From Vibrio neptunius (GTDB lineage: Bacteria > Pseudomonadota > Gammaproteobacteria > Enterobacterales > Vibrionaceae), in the NCBI GenBank assembly GCA_019339365.1, contig CP079860.1, positions 1,240,001 through 1,304,000 on the forward strand: a stretch of DNA of 64,000 nucleotides, given 5' to 3'. The position numbers and the translations under genes are program-made. Of the stretch, positions 19,329-28,184 are shown one piece after another. Within the stretch, counting starts at the first letter, position 1. The number at the start of each line of letters is the position of its first letter. The notes beneath the pieces were generated by a model that saw nothing but the letters and a program-made list of their open reading frames with translations, was not told where the DNA came from and did not search any database.

Positions 19329-19865
19329 TCAACCGAAGGTGCGTTTGAACCAACTCCAAATAGGGTTGCTTCGTTGCGTTACTGGGGAATTGTCGCTTCC
19401 CAAGTAGTAGCTCGCGAGATACTGTGTCCGGATGGCATTGACATCTAGACCAGAAAGGTCGTTTTGTAGATTAGCGGTGGTTTCAGCGTGGTCATTAGCC
19501 AGGCTGAAATCCATTTTCAGATAACCCTGAATATAGAGCCAGACATGTGTTACCAGAGTTAGCATTTGATAATCTTGATACTCGAATCGCTTGGCATTTT
19601 GCTCACCAAGGTTATCGTGTAATGCTTTCCACATGGCTTGAACCGCCTCTCGGTTGGTTTCAACACGAGACAGGCACTCAATATGCGCTTTCGTCATGAT
19701 GCCGAGTAAATGGGATTCGTCGGCGCTATTGGGTTTATTCTGTTTTACTTTGTCAAACAAGGCCGATTGTTGCTGCAAAAACTGCTGCCACAGTTTGGGA
19801 TGTTCCTTTACGGCGTCCAGAGACTCTGCCCTAATCGCGGCGAATGCCTTAACTAGCTCAGTCAT
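19329..19865 (-). CDS. Helical cytoplasmic protein of unknown function, coupled to yaeQ
   Basis: 178 residues, mostly predicted helical, with no signal peptide or clear motif. I choose ATG 19865, which overlaps the end of yaeQ by eight bases (ATGACTGA) and so implies translational coupling; the frame opens further upstream inside yaeQ. C-terminal residues (PIWSWFKRTFG) are aromatic and basic. I do not recognise a named family beyond a likely conserved vibrio hypothetical. Confidence 0.75.
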   Translation of the reverse strand: MTELVKAFAAIRAESLDAVKEHPKLWQQFLQQQSALFDKVKQNKPNSADESHLLGIMTKAHIECLSRVETNREAVQAMWKALHDNLGEQNAKRFEYQDYQMLTLVTHVWLYIQGYLKMDFSLANDHAETTANLQNDLSGLDVNAIRTQYLASYYLGSDNSPVTQRSNPIWSWFKRTFG

Positions 19866-20397
19866 TAGATTGTAGAGTCTCGATCTGCACTTCAAATGAG
19901 CCTTTGTCACAGTCAATGAACAAGCTGCTGCCAGTAATCATGATGGATAAATTCATGCCGCGTTCAACGACGTCAGACAAAGCATCGATGCCTTCTGCAC
20001 TGAGTCGATATATGTTGGCGTCATATTGGTGAGATTTGTTTTTGGTTTGTGCCCACCAGACGTCAGATTTGCTGGTAAAGGTGAAGATGTCGACCCTTTT
20101 AGCTAAGCGAGTGGCTTTCTTAATACGATCAAGGGAAGGTTCACCAATTTCAATCCAGTGTAGGATCGTATCGTCCAGTGCTTTGATCCAGAGATCCGGT
20201 TCTTCAATTGAAGACAACCCTTTAGTGAATGCCAGTTCTGGTTGATATTGAATACAGTAAGCCAGAATACGCGCCATCATTCGTGGAATGGTTTCTGATG
20301 GGTGCTGTGCAATAGTCAGTTGCGGAGAATCGTAGACGTCACGGTTAGTGTCCGAGAGCGAAATTCGGAACTTATAGATAGTCGGTTTTATAGCCAT
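19858..20397 (-). CDS. yaeQ: YaeQ family protein
   Basis: 179 residues matching YaeQ: the start AIKPTIYKFRISLSDTNR, the motif HPSETIPRMMARILAY, then ELAFTKGLSSIEEPDLW and the C-terminal SLFIDCDKGSFEV. YaeQ has a PD-(D/E)XK-like nuclease fold and was linked to suppression of RfaH loss; its exact role is unknown. It follows the cold-shock gene terminator and is coupled to the next gene. Confidence 0.93.
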   Translation of the reverse strand: MAIKPTIYKFRISLSDTNRDVYDSPQLTIAQHPSETIPRMMARILAYCIQYQPELAFTKGLSSIEEPDLWIKALDDTILHWIEIGEPSLDRIKKATRLAKRVDIFTFTSKSDVWWAQTKNKSHQYDANIYRLSAEGIDALSDVVERGMNLSIMITGSSLFIDCDKGSFEVQIETLQSND

Positions 20398-20413
20398 AGT
20401 CGTTTACTACACA

Positions 20414-20444
20414 TAAAAAAATAGCCAGCTTGAAGCTGGCTATT
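20414..20444 (-). terminator. Intrinsic terminator of the cold-shock gene
   Basis: Perfect 12-bp stem (AATAGCCAGCTT / AAGCTGGCTATT) with a one-base centre, effectively a 3-5 nt loop, followed on the minus strand by a run of T. It separates the csp gene from yaeQ. Confidence 0.92.
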
Positions 20445-20471
20445 GTAAAACTTTATCTATCTAGTTAAAAA

Positions 20472-20681
20472 TTAAACTAGTTTGATGTTTTCAGCTTGTG
20501 GGCCTTTTTGACCTTGAGATACAGTGAACTCAACTTTTTGACCTTCAACTAGAGTACGGAAACCGTCGCCAGTGATTGCTGAGAAGTGAGCAAAAACGTC
20601 AGGGCCGTTTTCTTGTTGGATGAAACCGAAACCTTTAGTTTCGTTGAACCATTTAACTGTACCAGTAACAGTGTTAGACAT
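20472..20681 (-). CDS. Cold-shock protein, CspA/CspE family
   Basis: 69-residue single-domain RNA chaperone with [11 protein letters not shown] (RNP1) and DVFAHFSAI (RNP2). The true start is ATG 20681 ([12 protein letters not shown]); the frame runs 14 codons further up but that region is leader. Binds single-stranded RNA and melts secondary structure. The long leader upstream (to about 20830) is usual for csp genes, which are often controlled at the RNA level. CspE-like or CspA-like cannot be told apart here. Confidence 0.95.
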   Translation of the reverse strand: MSNTVTGTVKWFNETKGFGFIQQENGPDVFAHFSAITGDGFRTLVEGQKVEFTVSQGQKGPQAENIKLV

Positions 20682-21060
20682 AATGTATATCCTTGATAAA
20701 TCTTGTAAAAGCCATGACGGCAACGATAGCGTGGAAAAGGAGATTGCTATTGCGCACGACGTTACGGAAGAGATACAAGAAATCCAACGAAACGGCGAAA
20801 TAAAAACAAGAACCGTTTTCTAGCTGCCCTCTAGTCTAAAGCTAAGTGGCACTAAGTCAATAAAATTCATATGATAGTTTTCCGTTACTATGCTCTTTTC
20901 ATCCGAAACTTGCGCTATGTATAGTTTCGGAAATATTACTGTTTGGGCTGTAGATAGTGTAACATTCGTTTGTTTAGTGATTTATTCTACCAAATATGGC
21001 CTTGATGAGTAATTTATCATCGATTGGTAGTCGTTTGTAAAATCAATGCAGGACAAAATT
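20682..21060. other. Intergenic region between divergent csp and arfA-like genes
   Basis: 379 bp without a supported gene. The left part is the leader and promoter of the cold-shock gene (minus strand). The right part contains the promoter of the arfA-like gene, ending with AGGACAAAATT just before ATG 21061. No strong repeat or hairpin seen. Confidence 0.6.
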
Positions 21061-21274
21061 ATGGGCAAGAGTGCCAGAAAAAAAAAGGAATGATGTCGCT
21101 TCTCTTCGAGCGAATTTAGAAGTCGGGCGAGGTGAAGTACAAGATAATGCGCTAAAAGCGGTTGTCACCAGTCCACTATTTAAAACACGTGTCGAAAGGG
21201 CAGGAAAAGGAAAGGGAAGCTTTACACGCAAGCTAAAACATAAGGGCAAAGAGCCCTATTCAAAAGCTGCTTAA
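21061..21274 (+). CDS. arfA: Alternative ribosome-rescue factor ArfA-like protein (apparent 1-base insertion near start)
   Basis: The segment GEVQDNALKAVVTSPLF followed by RVERAGKGKGSFTRKLKHKG matches E. coli ArfA (QIKDNAIEALLHDPLF, KKGKGSYMRKGKH). ArfA frees ribosomes stalled without a stop codon by recruiting RF2 when tmRNA fails. The best start is ATG 21061 (AGGA upstream, MGKSARK...), but an A run at 21078-21086 holds nine A where eight would keep the frame. Translation from GTG 21071 gives an intact but poorly started frame. The last codons lie in a large hairpin (see next entry), a hallmark of arfA. Confidence 0.82.
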
Positions 21275-21298
21275 ACAGCTGCTTTCGAATAGGGCTCT
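21250..21298 (+). promoter_or_regulatory. Hairpin overlapping the 3' end of arfA (RNase III/terminator-type control)
   Basis: Perfect 12-bp outer stem AGAGCCCTATTC (21250-21261) / GAATAGGGCTCT (21287-21298), extended inward by AAAGC/GCTTT-type pairing. The left arm is inside the coding sequence (codons for EPYS) and the stop codon 21272-21274 is in the loop. In E. coli arfA such a hairpin is cut or terminates transcription, giving mRNA without a stop codon, so that ArfA is made stably only when tmRNA is failing. The same design is inferred here. Confidence 0.8.
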
Positions 21299-21319
21299 AT
21301 TTATCGCTATGGGTTGTAA

Positions 21320-22483
21320 CTATCGTTCGATTCGCGGAGAGTAGATAGAGTAAGCCGTTACCTGACCAGCGACGATCGCTGAAAACATAAACAGTGCTGA
21401 AAGACCGATACTAGGAATAGGTAAAATGGATTGCTCAAACACAGATTGCCCAGCACTGACCAAAACTCGACTACCTGGCACCAAGATGATGATGCCCTGG
21501 ACAATATAGATAGACCCTGTGAGGTCCATCTTCTTCGCTACCCAAGTACCGTAGAGCGTGATCAGCACGGTGGTAATCCAAGTCCCCACGACCCAACCAC
21601 TTTCGAAACCTAGGTAAAACGGTCCCCACATGCCAAGTACCGCAACTGGCAAACCAAGCAGAATGTCTGTTGGTCTGGCATTAAAAATGATGCCAAGGGA
21701 GACTGAAATGAGAAATAGGCCTGAGATATGGAGCCAAGTCGGTATCTCATTGACATAAGAAGTGATCTCTGGTTGCCCCCAAATGGCTTCTCCAATATTC
21801 AACCCCATCATAATGCCGACAAACAATTTGATTAGGGTGAGAAAGCTCTGACCTAGCAGGCTTGTTCCAGATACCAAATCGTTAAATGCCAGACATTCGA
21901 GTGAATTGGCGATGGATAAACCGGGGACAAATAGGACGATAGCGGCGATACACAACGCCCATACGGGAAGATCGACACTGGTACTTGCGAAAAAGGCGAC
22001 GAGAACACCAGTCACCAAGGCAGCCACAAACTCCACCGCAATGGAGCGTCTAGCTTTGCAGACTTGTTGTGCACCCCAAGCGAGAAAACCGAGAAAGATG
22101 GATATATACACCGCCTCTAACGTACTGCCGACTAGCATCAGATATGCTGGAGGAATGCCCATGTTCGCAAGTGCGATCACCCATTTGGGGTAGCCGACAG
22201 GTTCCGGAACGGGCTCCTTACTCGGTTGGTTAATTCGAATGATGGTATTAGCCAGCAAACTGAGGTTAATCGAAGCCGGTTGATGGCGTTTCATCACCAC
22301 AGCATTGTTATCGTCGGGAAACTGATAATTAACCGTGGTAGGCGTTGCTTGAATCATGACATCGACGCCATGTTTACGAGCATAAAATTGAGTGTATTTT
22401 TCTAATTTGTAGGGCGCGCAGCCACTACGATGTAAGGTATCACCGATCTCAACGATCTTTTTGATTCTGTACTCTGAAGGCAT
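21320..22483 (-). CDS. Threonine/serine exporter family protein (ThrE-like)
   Basis: 387 residues: a cytoplasmic N-terminal domain of ~110 residues (starting IKKIVEIGDTLHRSGCAPYKLE, quoted in part: SGCAPYKLE) followed by about ten transmembrane segments, the ThrE layout in a single chain with both the ThrE and ThrE_2 parts. It probably exports small amino acids. It converges with arfA; the arfA hairpin lies between them. Substrate is an inference from family. Confidence 0.85.
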   Translation of the reverse strand: MPSEYRIKKIVEIGDTLHRSGCAPYKLEKYTQFYARKHGVDVMIQATPTTVNYQFPDDNNAVVMKRHQPASINLSLLANTIIRINQPSKEPVPEPVGYPKWVIALANMGIPPAYLMLVGSTLEAVYISIFLGFLAWGAQQVCKARRSIAVEFVAALVTGVLVAFFASTSVDLPVWALCIAAIVLFVPGLSIANSLECLAFNDLVSGTSLLGQSFLTLIKLFVGIMMGLNIGEAIWGQPEITSYVNEIPTWLHISGLFLISVSLGIIFNARPTDILLGLPVAVLGMWGPFYLGFESGWVVGTWITTVLITLYGTWVAKKMDLTGSIYIVQGIIILVPGSRVLVSAGQSVFEQSILPIPSIGLSALFMFSAIVAGQVTAYSIYSPRIER

Positions 22484-22952
22484 GGTATGTAGTACGAAAT
22501 ATCGAATGCGCGCAAAGGTATCAGAGCGATATGTTCTATTCGAGTATCAATCTATTGAACAGTGGCTAGAGTCACACTCTTTTTGATATTTCACAAAGTA
22601 ACAGATCCAAAAGCGAGAACTTAGATTTCAAGCGGCTATTTGACTCGCTAATCGATGAGCAAAAACGCATCAGATCACAAAATTGGCAATAACTATAGAT
22701 GTAAATATTGTTACTAAAATGTAACCTTATATTTCTCTTTTTGCTGTTTTAGTGTCCTAAAGGCTTGAACCGTCTGGAACCTTACCTATTGTTTTGTTAA
22801 CCGTTATTTTACATGTGGAGTAGGGGTATAGGGTGGACAAAAAATGTATCAATTTAGGGGTTGAATTTAGTGTGAAAACGGCGAAAATATATGCAAAATG
22901 AGTTTGCAAGAATGAAAGGAAGCTTTTTCCCATTTAAAAAGCGAGGTTAAAG
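22484..22952. other. Intergenic region upstream of ThrE-like and small membrane protein genes
   Basis: 469 bp of AT-rich sequence between divergent genes. It must contain promoters for both. The last 40 bases (TGAAAGGAAGC and GCGAGGTTAAAG) include the ribosome site of the gene at 22953. I see no coding frame with family features and no clear hairpin. Confidence 0.55.
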
Positions 22953-23315
22953 ATGAAACTATTTCTGGTAATAATGGCATCGATTTCAGCAGGTATACTA
23001 TCCGCTGATCACCTTCACTCTTTCATGTTGGGGCTTTCTATCTCTGCGTTGGCTGTGGGTAGTTGTTACTGGTTTGCGTTCAGAACCACACGTTTCCCTC
23101 AGCTTGCATTGCTATTACTCATCTGCGGTATGCTCTCTAAGTTAACCATTACGGTGATCGGTGTGAGTTGGAGCATGTCGGAAGAGTTGATTACGTCTCC
23201 ATTGGTATTCGCATTGTCCTACCTCTTCTTCTCTTTAATAGTGACTTATTTATGGTTTAGCTACCGAGACAGCATTACGCCAAAACCGAAGAAGGTTCAG
23301 GAAGCTCAAGCTTAG
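22953..23315 (+). CDS. Small inner-membrane protein of unknown function (about four helices)
   Basis: 120 residues with hydrophobic segments at about 1-20, 22-42, 48-70 and 80-104 and a basic, Pro/Lys-rich cytoplasmic tail (KPKKVQEAQA). Ribosome site GAGGTTAAAG before ATG 22953, and a strong terminator 24 bp after the stop, so it is a monocistronic gene. I do not recognise a family. Confidence 0.75.
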   Translation: MKLFLVIMASISAGILSADHLHSFMLGLSISALAVGSCYWFAFRTTRFPQLALLLLICGMLSKLTITVIGVSWSMSEELITSPLVFALSYLFFSLIVTYLWFSYRDSITPKPKKVQEAQA

Positions 23316-23338
23316 TAGCTCACAGAATCGAGATTGAT

Positions 23339-23368
23339 AAAGCCAGTGTTGTGAACACTGGCTTTTTT
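23339..23368 (+). terminator. Intrinsic terminator
   Basis: Stem AAGCCAGTGTT / AACACTGGCTT with loop GTG, followed by TTTTT. Confidence 0.93.
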
Positions 23369-23527
23369 GTATTAATCTAACCGTATGTGGGGTCACACTC
23401 TCATAATTTCATAAAACTTTTCAATAAGCGTAACGATTGATTACAAAGCGAATAAATTTCATTGATGTTTGTTTATACTCAAACTCATCATAAATACTCC
23501 GATTGTGACTAGAGTTGGTAACGTCCC

Positions 23528-24694
23528 ATGAAAAAAACGTTTCTTCTAAAAGCCGTACTTTTCTCCTCTATCGCTGCGACATGCAATGCCAATGCGGCAC
23601 CTACAATTATCCCTGAGCCTCCGACATTAGGGGCCAAGGGGTATGTATTGATTGACTACAACACAGGAAAAGTGTTGGTTGAAAAGAATGCGAATACTAG
23701 GTTAAACCCAGCGAGTTTGACCAAACTGATGACCGCTTATGTTGCGGGGCAGGAAATGAAAGCCGGTAATATCACCTTGGATGATCAAGTTGTGATCAGC
23801 AAAAATGCTTGGGCAAAGAACTTTCCAGATTCGTCGAAGATGTTTATTGAAGTGGGTACCACTGTACCTATGATGGATCTCTATCGCGGCCTAATTGTTC
23901 AGTCAGGCAACGATGCGAGTGTGGCGATAGCAGAATACGTCGCTGGCAGTGAAGGGGCTTTCGTCAATTTGATGAACTCTTGGGCTGAAAAACTGGGTTT
24001 GGAGAATACCGCGTACACCAATCCACACGGCTTAGACAGTCGTGGCCTTTATTCTACCCCTCTTGATATCGCTAAGCTGGGCCAGGCCATCATTCGTGAT
24101 CTACCCGATATCTACCCTCTTTATAGCGAGACTTCCTACACGTACAACGGCATTACTCAATACAACCGAAATGGTCTTTTACGGGATCGCAGTATGAATG
24201 TCGATGGTATGAAAACGGGCTATACCAGTGGTGCTGGCTACAGTTTAACCACATCGGCAACCAACGGTGATATGCGTTTGATAGCCGTCGTGATGGGGGC
24301 GAGCAGCAGCAAAAGCCGTGAATCGGAAAGTAAGCAGCTACTAAGTTATGGTTTTCGCTTCTTTGAAACAGTTGCACCTACAAAAGCTGGTGAGATGGTA
24401 ACCGAAGCAAAAATCTGGATGGGTGAACAAGATCAGCTGAGCGTAGGTGTTGAAGAAGATATATACATGACCTTACCAAAAGGCAATGCAGCAAAGCTCA
24501 CGGCTGAAGTCGAGTTTGATCGTGAATTGGTCGCCCCGATTCGTCAAGGGGAGAAAGTCGGGACCATCATTTACAGTGTTGATGGAGATGACGTTGCCAC
24601 GGCTGACCTCATTGCTCAGACGGACGTGGAAGAAGGCAGCCTGTTTAAACAATTGGTCGACTGGTTTAAGCGATTGATCTCGGGCTGGTTTTAG
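23528..24694 (+). CDS. dacA: D-alanyl-D-alanine carboxypeptidase (PBP5/6, DacA type)
   Basis: 388 residues, with a Sec signal peptide ending near NANA-AP. The penicillin-binding motifs are S63-x-x-K66 (ASLTKLM), S126-G-N (QSGND) and K229-T-G (MKTGYTSG). A C-terminal PBP5 domain and an amphipathic anchoring helix (LVDWFKRLISGWF) hold it to the outer face of the inner membrane. It trims the terminal D-Ala of peptidoglycan pentapeptides. Length equals that of E. coli PBP5-like proteins. Monocistronic, with a terminator after it. Confidence 0.95.
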   Translation: MKKTFLLKAVLFSSIAATCNANAAPTIIPEPPTLGAKGYVLIDYNTGKVLVEKNANTRLNPASLTKLMTAYVAGQEMKAGNITLDDQVVISKNAWAKNFPDSSKMFIEVGTTVPMMDLYRGLIVQSGNDASVAIAEYVAGSEGAFVNLMNSWAEKLGLENTAYTNPHGLDSRGLYSTPLDIAKLGQAIIRDLPDIYPLYSETSYTYNGITQYNRNGLLRDRSMNVDGMKTGYTSGAGYSLTTSATNGDMRLIAVVMGASSSKSRESESKQLLSYGFRFFETVAPTKAGEMVTEAKIWMGEQDQLSVGVEEDIYMTLPKGNAAKLTAEVEFDRELVAPIRQGEKVGTIIYSVDGDDVATADLIAQTDVEEGSLFKQLVDWFKRLISGWF

Positions 24695-24703
24695 TTGACT
24701 GGA

Positions 24704-24732
24704 AAAGCGGATGCGTAAAGCGCCGCTTTTTT
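24704..24732 (+). terminator. Intrinsic terminator after dacA
   Basis: Stem AAAGCGG / CCGCTTT with a 12-nt loop, followed by a T run. Confidence 0.8.
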
Positions 24733-24904
24733 ATTGAGTGTTGAAGGCATGATTTGAGCACATTGCTATTTCTTATCAGGCGAAGCGATGCCTAGACAGG
24801 CAGTGAACAAACCAAACTTTTAACTAACGTTAACTCCTCGCTGACATCTTAGTGAATGATAACGCTCAGAATTCATCATACTAAGCGATACAAGGATTCA
24901 CTCA

Positions 24905-25258
24905 ATGGAATTTACCGAGAAGGATAGAGAGGCACTATACAATACATGGATGTCTCAGAAGTCCAAAATGCGTCTCACGCAAATGGAATTTGCTAAAAAA
25001 TTAGGGATGAACCAGCTGAGCTTTTCGCAGCTCTTACGTGGAGACGAGCCTTTGACCATGTCCTTCATTAATCAATTCTGCCGACTACTCCATCTCGATG
25101 CTAAACTGGTTTTTCCCTCTCTCAAGGAAACCAGTGAAACCGGTCCTAAGGTCGTTTATCTTCAAAGCCGTATGAGTGTTGATGGTGAGATTCAAAACGC
25201 TTACATAGAAGGCAACCAAATTGTGGTTGAGTACGCGCATACTCTGAATCAAATATAA
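24905..25258 (+). CDS. XRE-family helix-turn-helix protein
   Basis: 117 residues; the N-terminal half is a Cro/CI-type HTH (MTQMEFAKKLGMNQLSFSQLL-like: TQMEFAKKLGMNQLSFSQLL at about residues 25-44). The C-terminal half is small and beta-rich, possibly a dimerisation or ligand part. Its target is unknown. It precedes two small genes on the same strand with gaps of 72 and 28 bp, which may form an operon. Confidence 0.83.
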   Translation: MEFTEKDREALYNTWMSQKSKMRLTQMEFAKKLGMNQLSFSQLLRGDEPLTMSFINQFCRLLHLDAKLVFPSLKETSETGPKVVYLQSRMSVDGEIQNAYIEGNQIVVEYAHTLNQI

Positions 25259-25330
25259 GGTGAGTTCTTCTGTTTGGTCGTCGATTTCGATGGTACTCTA
25301 GTCTCCCTGTTGTTTCTGAATAACAAGACC

Positions 25331-25546
25331 ATGTTAGAAAAAGAAAACCTGTTGAAATTAGCACGCGTACAGATGCCATTTGGCAAATATGCTGGACGCG
25401 TTTTGATTGATCTTCCTGAAGAATATTTGTTGTGGTTTGACAAGAAGGGCTTTCCTAATGGCGAGCTGGGCGATCTCCTCAAGCTATGCCTTGCGCTAAA
25501 AATTGAAGGATTAGACAGCGTTGTTAAGCCTTTGAAACGCATGTAA
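25331..25546 (+). CDS. DUF3820 family protein
   Basis: 71 residues with the family core MPFGKYAGRVLIDLPEEYLLWF (quoted in part: PFGKYAGRVLIDLPEEY) and GELGDLL. I use ATG 25331; the frame opens earlier at 25274 but that part is not conserved in style. DUF3820 proteins are putative quorum-sensing-regulated or exonuclease-associated small proteins of unknown role. Confidence 0.85.
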   Translation: MLEKENLLKLARVQMPFGKYAGRVLIDLPEEYLLWFDKKGFPNGELGDLLKLCLALKIEGLDSVVKPLKRM

Positions 25547-25574
25547 CCCGCAGAACTTAAATAAAAGACTTACT

Positions 25575-25820
25575 ATGAATTTTGATATTGAAGCCTTGAG
25601 ACATCACCAATTGGTTGAAGATGGTCAATTAGAGGGGTGCTACATCCATCAGCCAGCCGAAGGTAGCCAGCAAGATGACCACGCCGTCTTGGAAGAACGA
25701 CAAGCGTTAGAAAAGATGGGGTTTAAGGTGGTGCAGGTTCAGGCCAAAGGCAGAACAACAACCTTTGCAGAGGCGATGCAAACACTAGTGATGAAGAAGG
25801 GTTATCAGCCCAATTCCTAA
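25575..25820 (+). CDS. Small cytoplasmic protein of unknown function
   Basis: 81 residues, acidic N-terminal half and a short beta-alpha C-terminal half (MGFKVVQVQAKGRTTTFAEA). It follows the DUF3820 gene by 28 bp, so a shared transcript is likely. Family not recognised. Confidence 0.68.
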   Translation: MNFDIEALRHHQLVEDGQLEGCYIHQPAEGSQQDDHAVLEERQALEKMGFKVVQVQAKGRTTTFAEAMQTLVMKKGYQPNS

Positions 25821-25875
25821 GGGTAACCCGCCTGAGTATCTTTACCCTATCCCGAAATAAATCCTGTTTCTAATA

Positions 25876-25905
25876 CAAAGAGTCAGAGCGTTAGCTGACT
25901 CTTTG
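25876..25905 (+). terminator. Hairpin, probable terminator
   Basis: Perfect 11-bp stem CAAAGAGTCAG / CTGACTCTTTG with an 8-nt loop. No U-tract of note follows, so termination is less certain than for the others. Confidence 0.65.
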
Positions 25906-26493
25906 TGGTTCTATCGCACAGTGGCTTGAACAAACACCGGTACACGATTCGCTTTGTATTCTGCAAGAGTACAAACTAATAGCTACCAAGTATTATCTTG
26001 TACTCTTGTTTTCTCACAATGCTATTTGAAATATTGAGTCGTCGGAGATATTTCTCTCGGTTGCTTCACGTCAATTTCATTGATTTACCCAAACCGATTT
26101 GATGCGCCTCACTCCACTTATTCACCTTACTGTGTTAATGATTATGTTGTTATTTATTTTTTCCTAGATGATATATCAGTAAAGCGCTTGTCAGTCAGTG
26201 AATCTAGCTCCCATTACATTGGGTATTGGTTAGGTGGTTGAACTTCTTTCTGCTAAATAAAAACAGCCTTTACGATTTAATGGTATCGAGCTCACTAAAT
26301 AAAATATTATTTGGGCTTAATTATGATTAAGGCAACAGGCATAATTAGAACGCCTGTGAACAGGATGGTATGGTTTTAGGACAGCGACCGAATTCAAACT
26401 CATCCGCCAATTATCGTCAATTGAATATCCACGAGGCCTCAACGAACCAGAGTTTTGATATCGGAACAGTACTTTTTTCAGGAGATGCCCCAC
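25906..26493. other. 588-bp intergenic region upstream of the lipid-gene cluster
   Basis: AT-rich, no supported gene. A small inverted repeat CTTAAT-TATG-ATTAAG lies near 26317-26332, and a ribosome site CAGGAG (26479-26484) precedes the first gene. The size suggests a regulated promoter or an unseen small RNA, but nothing specific can be shown. Confidence 0.55.
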
Positions 26494-27250
26494 ATGCCGA
26501 CCCAGCATGAGCCTAATCGTCGCCCTCTCGCGGTGCGTGAAATATCAGTGGCCAAACGTATTGCCGTTTGGTTAAGTCAGAAAAACATCACCCCTAACCA
26601 AATTTCACTAATGAGTATGGCCTTTGCCGCAGTTGGCCTTATTTTTGCGATTGGCTACCACCTATGGCCAATGGCAATGTGGTTGGTGCTGTTTGCTCTG
26701 ATGATTCAAATGAGGTTGTTATGTAACCTTTTTGACGGCATGGTCGCTGTAGAAGGCGGTAAGAAAACGCCTGCTGGGGAATTGTTTAACGATGTGCCCG
26801 ATCGCATCGCCGATCCTTTATTGATCATCGCTGCTGGCTTGGTGGCTAACTCTGCGTTTGCTATGCCACTTGCTTGGGTAGCGGCACTGCTTGCGGTACT
26901 TTCCGCTTATATTCGCGTGTTAGGCGTGAGTATGGATTGCCCTGCGGATTTTCGTGGACCAATGGCAAAACAGCACCGCATGGCACTGCTGACAGTAACC
27001 TTGTTACTGATGGCATTTAATCAATGGTTTGGCTTCCTACCAATCTTTTTTTAGTGCCTACTTAATGGATATCGCGCTGCTGGTTATGGTGCTTGGCTGT
27101 GCATTAACCTGTTGGCGTCGTTTGGTGTTCATTTTTAATACCAAAGCGCAACTGAGCCCCCTTGCTGCCACGGAACAAGGTTGCCAACAAGACGAATCGC
27201 CAACCAAAGAATCAGACCAAAAGCCAATAGGGGAGATTGATCATGATTAA
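26494..27250 (+). pseudogene. YnbA-like CDP-alcohol phosphatidyltransferase, 1-base insertion near the C-terminus
   Basis: Integral membrane enzyme family that joins CDP-diacylglycerol to an alcohol. The signature is present as DGMVAVEGGKKTPAGELFND and then VPD: D, G, A, G and last D are conserved, but the usual Arg is Val and the third Asp is Asn, the latter also in E. coli YnbA. As given, the frame stops at 27054, but the T run at 27046-27052 (seven) should be six; the corrected frame continues ...FFSAYLMDIALLV... to 27250, adding the expected last helix. Start at 26494 fits the ribosome site. First gene of a three-gene lipid cluster. Confidence 0.85.
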
Positions 27251-28175
27251 TATCCCGATGCATTCGCTACATATGATGGCGGCGATCACCCTTGTGCTGG
27301 TGATTGGTACGCTGGTTTACCTGTATTTATCACGCCGTAATCCAAGCAAAGATTATCACGAACTCAAACTGCGTATTCGCTCTTGGTGGTGGATGATAGG
27401 GATTGTGTTCGTTGTACTTTACTTGCCGACTCAATACACGCTGATCTTTGTTGCTTTCTTGAGTTTTATGGCGCTGAAAGAGTTCCTTTCAATAGTGCCT
27501 ACCCGCATGGCTGATCGACGCGTGATTTTCTGGGCATACCTCTCTATCCCATTTCAATACTATTGGTTGTCGATCGGTTGGTATGGCATGTTTATCATCT
27601 TTATTCCGGTCTACATGTTCTTATACTTGCCAATGGTGGCGGTATTGATTGGTGATACCAAAGGTTTCATTCGCTCAGCTGGTATCATTCATTGGGCGCT
27701 GATGCTAACGGTGTTTTGTGTTAGCCACATGGCCTATCTCTTAGTACTGCCTAGTAAGAACCCAGAGGCGGGCTCCATGGGTATGCTACTGTTCTTGTTA
27801 GTCTTTACCCAGTTTAATGATGTGTGCCAATACGTGTGGGGCAAGAGCTTTGGTAAACATAAAATTGTACCGAAAGTCAGTCCAAATAAAACGTGGGAAG
27901 GCTTTATCGGTGGCGCAGCAACCATCATCATCACCAGCTATTTTGTTGCACCTTATCTGACACCGCTAACTTCCGTGCAGGGTTTAGTCGCTGGCATGAT
28001 CATCACCTTTAGCGGCTTTATTGGTGATTTGGTCATTTCATCAGTCAAACGCGACTTACAAATTAAAGATACCAGCCAGTTTATTCCTGGACATGGTGGT
28101 ATTTTGGATCGTATCGACAGCCTGATGTTTACGGCGCCTTTGTTTTTCCATTTCATTTACTATCTCTACTACTAG
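27243..28175 (+). CDS. YnbB-like phosphatidate cytidylyltransferase (CDP-DAG synthase)
   Basis: 310 residues with about eight transmembrane helices and the Cds signature near the end (SSVKRDLQIKDTSQFIPGHG, then GILDRIDS). It would make CDP-diacylglycerol from phosphatidate and CTP. Start ATG 27243 follows GGGGAGATT and overlaps the end of the corrected phosphatidyltransferase gene. Paired with YnbA-like and PlsC-like genes, it suggests a separate branch of phospholipid or lipid-linked polymer synthesis; the housekeeping cdsA is expected elsewhere. Confidence 0.93.
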   Translation: MINIPMHSLHMMAAITLVLVIGTLVYLYLSRRNPSKDYHELKLRIRSWWWMIGIVFVVLYLPTQYTLIFVAFLSFMALKEFLSIVPTRMADRRVIFWAYLSIPFQYYWLSIGWYGMFIIFIPVYMFLYLPMVAVLIGDTKGFIRSAGIIHWALMLTVFCVSHMAYLLVLPSKNPEAGSMGMLLFLLVFTQFNDVCQYVWGKSFGKHKIVPKVSPNKTWEGFIGGAATIIITSYFVAPYLTPLTSVQGLVAGMIITFSGFIGDLVISSVKRDLQIKDTSQFIPGHGGILDRIDSLMFTAPLFFHFIYYLYY

Positions 28176-28184
28176 GAGGACGCG

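Noticed and set aside
21074..21095. A-AAA-AAG slippery heptamer in the arfA-like gene as programmed -1 frameshift
   Set aside because: The correct downstream frame needs a +1 (or -2) shift, not -1, and the same type of run-length change occurs at many other genes. Transcriptional slippage remains possible but a sequence error is simpler.
26317..26508. Minus-strand ORF upstream of the lipid cluster
   Set aside because: No ribosome site or family; overlaps the promoter of the real gene.
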